NCBI GenBank assembly: GCA_951799425.1 | Contig: OX637397.1 | Coordinates: 39,474,409 to 39,538,408, forward strand | Length of the DNA: 64,000 bases | From: Ilex aquifolium | Lineage: Eukaryota; Streptophyta; Magnoliopsida; Aquifoliales; Aquifoliaceae | Reading direction: 5' to 3' | Part shown: positions 63,372 to 64,000 of the stretch, in pieces | Layout: every line of letters starts with the position of its first letter | How positions within the stretch are numbered: the first letter of the stretch is position 1 | Position numbers and translations under genes: made by a program | Notes under the pieces: generated by a model | Database searches by the model: none | What the model was told of the DNA's origin: nothing | Seen by the model: the letters and a program-made list of their open reading frames with translations, nothing else

Positions 63372-64000
63372 GTAGTAGTAACGACTTAGTGTACACAATT
63401 TATCTTTCTTAGTTATGATCTTTTGCTTGTCTTTGAAATAAAACATTGATGGGTATGTTTGACTTGTTGATTATGAATATTTAGAGTGAAGGGTATTGAG
63501 AAAACTTGTCTATAGGTGGTTGGTCCAATTGGTACTAGAGTTGGATTGAATTGGTAATATTTTTCTCCTGTCTTTTTCGTAAAGATTGAATTCGGATGTT
63601 AAACTCTTAATTGCAGTGTTTAAAATGAAGTTTATTGTCTTAAACTTTTAGTTCTTATCCTTATTTTTCATAAAAGTGATTGGTAGTGCCTAAATTTAGG
63701 GTGCAAAACAACGCCATTTTCATCAACCGTCTGCAGTTAAACTACCAATTGGACCCCTAAATTTATTGGTGGTCTTCATTTAGATTCTTAATTTTCATTC
63801 TTTAAAGTGAAGGCTATTGTATGAGCTCAAGTCATTTTGTTCTTCTCTTCTTTTTCTCTATTTTTCTTGGTTTTGTCTCTTTTGTACAACCTAGGAATAA
63901 ATGGATTTTATTTTGATTTTTTTTTTCCCAATGCTGAATGTTTAGGGACATGGAGTTGATTTTCATCCAGGTGTTCCAATTGTTTTTTGGTGTCAGACTG
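63372..64000 (+). other. Intron 1 of the dynein light chain gene (part)
   Basis: T-rich intron-like sequence running to the window edge. An AG near 63944 is followed by sequence that does not encode the rest of LC8, so exon 2 is taken to lie further on. Confidence 0.6.

Noticed and set aside
63940..64000. Exon 2 of the dynein light chain gene
   Set aside because: An AG is present, but the following sequence does not encode the conserved second half of LC8 in any frame.

Overview
The window is nuclear DNA of a flowering plant, most likely a eudicot. It is AT-rich, has introns with GT/AG borders, plant-type genes and dense plant transposons. The species cannot be named from sequence alone. Four host genes are visible: a single-exon pectinesterase/invertase-inhibitor-like gene (31635-32285, minus), a seven-exon GH9 endo-1,4-beta-glucanase (41523-46379, plus), a four-exon PLAC8/cell-number-regulator-like gene (56447-57972, plus), and the first exon of an LC8-type dynein light chain (63141-63371, plus, running off the window).

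The left 26 kb is almost wholly nested transposons. A deleted Ty3/gypsy element of the Tat type (2112-9403, flanked by ACAGT) contains a solo LTR of another family (3351-5230, TG...CA, flanked by ACAAG). To its right is a three-level nest: a short TIR element (ends 10183 and 26233, TAA target repeats) split by a Helitron (10388-25960), which is split by a complete 12.9-kb Tat-type retrotransposon (10778-23657, ACTCT target repeats, 675-bp LTRs differing at about 10 sites).

The Tat-type elements carry the most unusual content. Downstream of a dying sense gag-pol, the complete copy has two spliced genes on the opposite strand. They look like paralogues: each has a putative gypsy-type transposon N-terminal domain and a coiled-coil C-terminus. 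The first (17805-18907) is intact over two exons. The second (19620-22317) has four exons and three lesions. The older copy keeps a decayed homologue of the second gene. Hairpin minisatellites built on GAGCTC/AGCTC lie between pol and the antisense genes. The sense gag-pol has nine in-frame stops, most explicable as C-to-T or G-to-A changes at CG or CHG sites.

The right 38 kb is gene-containing but still has many short elements: Mutator-like MITEs with 9-bp target repeats, hAT-like elements with 8-bp target repeats, two copies of a tRNA-derived SINE, microsatellite-bearing Helitrons, a 1.3-kb near-palindrome, two adjacent long-TIR elements and an old Ty1/copia element (47124-52392, minus) 0.75 kb downstream of the glucanase gene. 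Two of the host genes act on cell walls, but nothing indicates that they form a functional cluster.
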